From NCBI RefSeq assembly GCF_963675165.1, contig NC_087379.1:4667442-4731441 (forward strand): a DNA stretch of 64,000 nt, read 5' to 3'. This document shows positions 59,679-64,000 of this stretch, piece after piece (the first letter of the stretch is position 1; each line of letters begins with the position of its first letter). This DNA is from Halichondria panicea. Its lineage: Eukaryota > Porifera > Demospongiae > Suberitida > Halichondriidae. Under the pieces are notes generated by a model. It had not been told where the DNA came from, ran no database searches, and saw nothing but the letters and a program-made list of their open reading frames with translations. Position numbers and translations under genes: made by a program.

Positions 59679-59699
59679 GTAAAAAAAAAAAAAAAAAAA
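59679..59699. repeat. A19 homopolymer
   Basis: A run of about 19 A. No retroposed gene or target duplication was recognised beside it. Confidence 0.9.
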
Positions 59700-60825
59700 T
59701 GGAGGCTGGAATATTATATGTCGGGCTGGTGTCACATTTGCAACTCCTCAGACCCATTCCCAAGCATGCAGCCGCTCCAAAATAGCCCAGTATAAGGGGC
59801 ACTAGCGTCGCTCGGTGTTGTCGACTCCACCCCCCAAAGCAGCTACGGCTGGTGGGACTGGAAACCTACAGCTCCGATTTCTGTATGTATATATAGGTGC
59901 AAACCAAAATAAATTAAACCATGCTGCCCACAAGTGCATGTATAACCCCAAAGAGAGCGATATACTCTCTTGCACAAAAACAATGAAACAGCTAGCTTGT
60001 GCACGTTTAGTATACTTACTCCACTTCCCAGGTATTTGTTTACATTTTCTAGTTCATCCCCATGTTATCACTACATTCACCACAATCATTTTTAATTTAC
60101 CCGTATTTCCTAACTTTAATGGTAACCTATATCTATCTGCAACATGCCTGGCAGCAAGGGGCCAGCCTACAAAAGACATTACCATGCATGCATGATCTGC
60201 AGGCCAAAAACTAAAGGGTACCATTTACACTCAACAGCTGGAAGCGCGGTAATGCATGCACACCATTAAAAGCCGAAACCTGGGAGGCAGAACCGAGCCA
60301 CCACCCAGATAATACCCAATGTAGTTAGTATGTCGTAAACAGATTGGAATATAGTCAAAGGCTCCTTACAAATTACATGAAATTTCCGCCCAAAGACTAC
60401 ACCTGCAGCAGCATGCATGGTGATAAAACCTCAGGGACAGGTCCCATATATTAACATTGCAAAAAAGGCAAATGGCATGGCGGCTTATTATTGATCTATT
60501 ATAACGCCAGCGTCAATATGTTGCAGTATAATTATCGTATCAGTATTATATGATTGCTATATATAGGTGCGCATGCAATGGAATAGTAAAGTGCTCATCT
60601 CCCGCAGACGCGTTATACAGTGGATATAATGAAACAACCGCGGAACAGGCAACGGCCCCCCCCCCCCTCTTGGAGCTTAGCAAATTCTCAGGGATGGGCG
60701 GATGGCCAATTAAATTGGAATTCACTATAATATTGTAGAGCACTAAACTAAATAAAGGCGGGGAGGACAAGGGGTTGCTGTCCCTCATTGGATATACCTC
60801 AGCATGTTTGTGACTGATTGATGCA

Positions 60826-61290
60826 TCTACCACATTCCATCACTTAGACGGCTTTCGCCGCCTGAATGTCGCTGCACGTTCTGACATTCAATGGTGGTCA
60901 ACATTTGCTTCACAGTGGAATACATGCCACTTCCTGCTCGTTCGCTGCATCAAGGACAACCCTATAGTTTCACTGTTATACATGGGGCTGCGGTGCCTAT
61001 GAAGCAGGACAATGGTTCCAACTCCAATGGCCTAACCCAAGGGAGGATTGCCATATAGTTATATATCGATAAAAGAAATGATCATAGCAGCAGGCAAACG
61101 CTGGGTTAGACATTCGGTTCGTTTCCAATCAGATAACTCAGCCGTGGTATAGCCTCAGGTGCTAGCAGACCTGAGGAGAGATGTCTGGTCTCTATTACAG
61201 CCAAATTTAACTTTACAGTGTTGGCATCCCATATTAGAGGAATACATAACTAATTAGCCGACGCTCTCTCTCGCAACAATCACTTCTGCA
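60826..61290 (+). mobile_element. Decayed retroelement fragment (RT/RNase H region)
   Basis: Translation shows pieces typical of the RNase H end of DIRS-like or LTR retroelement polymerases: FRRLNVAARSDIQWW, WGCGAYEAGQWFQLQW, RFQSDNSAVV, and HIRGIHN followed after a stop by LADALSR. In-frame stops and frame changes separate them, so it is a dead relic. A tyrosine-recombinase (DIRS) origin is favoured by the WW and ADALSR context but not proven. Confidence 0.65.
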
Positions 61291-61848
61291 TATGCTATGT
61301 TATATTAGCTTACATGGCGTTTTAGTCAGTTCAACGACGGTAGACTACTCAGAAAATCTCGCTTTGTCCACGCATATCCACAATTGGCCTGAATCCTCTT
61401 TACTATACTGGCCACTCCTTTAGAATCAGAGCAATAGTGCTAACAGCAAGCGTTATTTGCATGGTCAAGCTCTGCATGCACATGCACTCCTTGGCTACGT
61501 TTTTCCCAGCATCATAATTATAGAAAGAGCCGAGAAGTAATCGTTCTTCTCTAACTTTGGTTGTCGTGTCTTGTGTCTTGTGTCTGAATTATGGAGCTAA
61601 TTCCGTCATGCCCTTAGTACATTATCTATATAATGATGATTATACCGGTATACATGAAATCAAGATAGGCTTCCTATACACTAACTAAAGAAAGATCTGT
61701 AATATCATGGAGATAATATAACATACGTCAGACTGAGTAAATAAAAGGTACATAAATGACAATAAAGGGTTGTTTGGGCTCAGCTTGGGAGTATTTGTGA
61801 GTCGAAGGGACTCATTCCTCACCCAAACAAAAGATAGACGTAAAGATA

Positions 61849-62076
61849 TGTGGTAAAATACCATTTTAAAGAAAACAAGATCTGGCTAAAATATAACCCC
61901 CGAAAGGCTGAGGGGTTAATCCCCTAGGCGGGGATGCCCATTCAGATGAACAATGCTCTTGAACCCCAACCAATATCATTATGCTATTGGTTTGCATATA
62001 ATATTATTAGCAAGTAATTCTGCATAACGATATACTCGTAGAATTATACCCGATACTGCGACACAAGTTGTTAAAT
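61849..62076. repeat. 228-bp direct repeat, copy 1
   Basis: Runs from TGTGGTAAAATACCATTTTA to CACAAGTTGTTAAAT and appears identical to 62438-62665. It includes the self-complementary-looking GAGGGGTTAATCCCCT. It abuts the CRE module, overlapping by AAAT. Confidence 0.95.
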
Positions 62077-62232
62077 GGAATTTAATAGCATATTAAATGG
62101 GGTTAACAACAAGGAGCAGGCCGCAATGACGTCACTCATCTCAACGCATGTGCACTAAAGTTGAAGCCTCGTGGCAGTCTCAGAACTATTAGCAGTCACT
62201 TTGTGAGCATATCAGATGTCCATCATTCATTC
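62073..62232. repeat. 160-bp duplicated module, copy 2, upstream of the oxidase gene
   Basis: Identical by eye to 56722-56881 and in the same orientation, between the two 228-bp direct repeats. Its CRE is at 62127-62134, about 670 bases before the oxidase ATG. Confidence 0.95.
62127..62134. promoter_or_regulatory. Consensus CRE (TGACGTCA)
   Basis: Second copy of the palindromic CREB/ATF site, carried by the duplicated module. Motif evidence only. Confidence 0.45.
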
Positions 62233-62341
62233 CCCTCCTCATTCCCACCCCTTGTACTTATAATTATGCTTAGTTCTTTTAGTTCATTCCCCTCCTCATT
62301 CCCACCCCTTGTACTTATAATTATGCTTAGTTCTTTTAGTT
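62226..62341. repeat. 57-bp tandem duplication
   Basis: TTCATTCCCCTCCTCATTCC through TATGCTTAGTTCTTTTAG occurs twice at a 57-base period, directly after the CRE module. Confidence 0.95.
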
Positions 62342-62437
62342 CTTTTTGTATCTCCAGTGTCGGTCAGTTTGCACCCTGTCTGGCACTGTGACAAGAGCAT
62401 ATCATGTGCATGGGCACCAGATTGAGTAATAGGTTAC

Positions 62438-62665
62438 TGTGGTAAAATACCATTTTAAAGAAAACAAGATCTGGCTAAAATATAACCCCCGAAAGGCTGA
62501 GGGGTTAATCCCCTAGGCGGGGATGCCCATTCAGATGAACAATGCTCTTGAACCCCAACCAATATCATTATGCTATTGGTTTGCATATAATATTATTAGC
62601 AAGTAATTCTGCATAACGATATACTCGTAGAATTATACCCGATACTGCGACACAAGTTGTTAAAT
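62438..62665. repeat. 228-bp direct repeat, copy 2
   Basis: Apparently exact copy of 61849-62076, ending 140 bases before the oxidase start codon, so it probably overlaps that gene's promoter region. Confidence 0.95.
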
Positions 62666-62805
62666 ACGTGTAATTATAATAATACCGTAAGTGTTCCAAT
62701 TATAGAACCAGCCTCGGTTAGGACACCCTCTTTTATAACGCCCATAATTATACTACCATAATTATTATTTTGACTGGTTAGAAGACTTCAGAATCAGATC
62801 ACACA

Positions 62806-64000
62806 ATGTCTTTTTCAGTAATGAGACTGGCTTTTTGCTTTCTCTTCAGTACCCTGATTTTGTCTGACTATTCAGTCTATTGTAAAGTAAACCAGCAAGA
62901 CACACAGTCAAAAAAGAAGATTCAGACTGATGTAGTTATTGTAGGAGCTGGATATGCTGGTCTCACAGTTGCAAGAAAGCTCAGCCAAATGAATTTCACC
63001 GTACATGTGCTGGAGGCTAGGAATGCAACTGGTGGCAGAACAAAGAATTTCTGCTTGAAGAATATGAAACCAGATATTGAGAGTGACTACGTTGTCGAAC
63101 TTGGTGGTCAATGGCTTGCCAATAAAACTGTGCAACCTCATTCATGGGAGTTGATAGTTGAAGAATTGGGGTTTAAGTTGTTTGATGCTAGTTACACACC
63201 GTCTGACTCCCGCTCTAGTGTTGTGTATGTATCTAATGGCCAGTATAATTTCACAACATTGATTGATGCGTTTCATAAACTACCACAGGATGTGCAAGCT
63301 GAGCTGGCTAAAGCTTGGGCTCTCTTGGACAGTATGGCTGCAAAAATAGACTTGGTTTCTCCATATTTGTCTCCTGAAGCTAGAAAATGGGATAGTCAAA
63401 CGTTTACCTCTTGGATAAACAACACCGTTCAGTTGGAGGAGTCTCGAAATGCCCTCCAAATTCTCAGCACGTCAATAATCGCTCAAAGCGCTGATGTCGT
63501 ATCATTTCTTCATATGCTTTTCTACATACGTGCTTCCAAAGGAATGACCAACCTTGTTGCGAGCGAACAACAATACCGTGTTGTTGGAGGAACACAAGCT
63601 CCAACTTTCAAAATGGCACAGGAGTTGGGCAGTGATCATGTTCTCCTGTCTACTCCAGTCCGTAGGATAACTCAAAATAGTAATGATGGTTGTGCGATAG
63701 GTTCTGTGGTAGTGGAAGCTTCTGAAGGTGAAGTAGTTGTTGAAGCGAGGTATGCTGTAGTAACTGGAGCACCTTCAGTATCTGGTAAGGGAATTCGATT
63801 TATTCCTCCACTCCCGTTTGAAAAGAGTCAACTTTTCCAACAAATGCCGATGGGAAATTCTGTCAAGGGAACACTGGTTTATCCAACTCCTTTCTGGCGC
63901 AAAAATGGTTTTACTGGGACACTTTTTGCATCAACACCATTTTTTGGAGATCCCAAAAATATTCTTCTCAGCAACTGCTTTGATAACACACCATATGCTG
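62806..64000 (+). CDS. Secreted monoamine oxidase-like flavoprotein, 5' part, intronless so far
   Basis: An ATG at 62806 opens a frame of 398 codons that runs off the window. A signal peptide (LAFCFLFSTLILS) is followed by the FAD-binding Rossmann motif VVIVGAGYAGLTVARKL, LEARNATGGRT and ELGGQWL. Mid-domain markers of the amine oxidase family are present: YRVVGGTQAP, then VLLSTPVRRI, IRFIPPLPFEK and TPFWRKNGFTG. MAO-type enzymes oxidatively deaminate amines, producing H2O2, aldehyde and ammonia. Animal MAO is anchored to the outer mitochondrial membrane by its C-terminus; this one seems to enter the secretory pathway. The C-terminal half, including any covalent-flavin cysteine or anchor, is not in view. 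Having no intron in 1.2 kb contrasts with its neighbours and could reflect retroposition or transfer. Confidence 0.85.
   Translation, partial: MSFSVMRLAFCFLFSTLILSDYSVYCKVNQQDTQSKKKIQTDVVIVGAGYAGLTVARKLSQMNFTVHVLEARNATGGRTKNFCLKNMKPDIESDYVVELGGQWLANKTVQPHSWELIVEELGFKLFDASYTPSDSRSSVVYVSNGQYNFTTLIDAFHKLPQDVQAELAKAWALLDSMAAKIDLVSPYLSPEARKWDSQTFTSWINNTVQLEESRNALQILSTSIIAQSADVVSFLHMLFYIRASKGMTNLVASEQQYRVVGGTQAPTFKMAQELGSDHVLLSTPVRRITQNSNDGCAIGSVVVEASEGEVVVEARYAVVTGAPSVSGKGIRFIPPLPFEKSQLFQQMPMGNSVKGTLVYPTPFWRKNGFTGTLFASTPFFGDPKNILLSNCFDNTPYA

Larger units (their letters stand above)
56500..62805. other. Gene-poor, repeat-dominated stretch
   Basis: No convincing conserved gene was found between the CARD gene and the oxidase. 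It contains the duplicated CRE module, two blocks of a 26-28 bp minisatellite, a third copy of the palindrome-arm element, an A19 run, a decayed retroelement and two 228-bp direct repeats. A short proline-rich frame after the ATG at 56939 (MDPPPP) could be a first exon but has nothing to join to. Confidence 0.6.

Overview
The window is nuclear DNA from an animal. Genes are split into many exons with GT...AG introns, coding DNA is sparse, and the rest is AT-rich sequence full of small inverted-repeat transposons, microsatellites and minisatellites. Gene content (TFIIH p44, WDR70, a TTC17 relative, an astacin/CUB/EGF protein, a membrane CARD protein, an animal-type monoamine oxidase) says metazoan. 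Frequent TACATGTA-like words and the adaptor/CARD content would fit a sponge or another early-branching animal, but that is inference. I saw no operon, CRISPR array, rRNA or convincing tRNA.

Layout. 1-603: the 3' end of a plus-strand gene for a Cys-rich, probably GPI-anchored protein. 3.2-17.6 kb: a plus-strand gene whose large last exon (16313-17578) encodes an SH2/SH3-docking cytoplasmic tail; four small phase-compatible exons, one encoding a membrane span, probably lie upstream. 18263-37257 (minus): a complete 17-exon GTF2H2 (TFIIH p44), 388 aa. 37492-42622 (plus): a secreted 9-exon tolloid-like protein with a degenerate astacin domain, two CUBs and two EGFs, 533 aa. 42748-45183 (minus): a short 4-exon TTC17-like membrane TPR protein. 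45436-54931 (plus): a complete 17-exon WDR70, 594 aa. 55680-56499 (minus): a 2-exon protein with two membrane spans and a CARD-like domain. 56.5-62.8 kb: gene-poor, with minisatellites, a retroelement relic and duplicated modules. 62806-64000 (plus): the start of an intronless secreted monoamine oxidase-like gene, running off the window.

The genes alternate in strand, giving two short head-to-head gaps (GTF2H2/tolloid-like, 234 bp; TTC17-like/WDR70, 252 bp) and three tail-to-tail pairs. They do not form one pathway: GTF2H2 and WDR70 are nuclear housekeeping genes, while most of the rest are secreted or membrane proteins. The observations most worth a second look are the astacin domain without its zinc motif, a splice acceptor triplicated inside a CA microsatellite, CA repeats against the 3' splice sites of three genes, the two-span CARD protein whose tail is read from a transposon, and a 160-bp CRE-containing module shared by the upstream regions of the CARD and oxidase genes.

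Exon borders were set by hand from GT/AG sites, reading-frame phase and family resemblance; no alignment program or transcript data were used.
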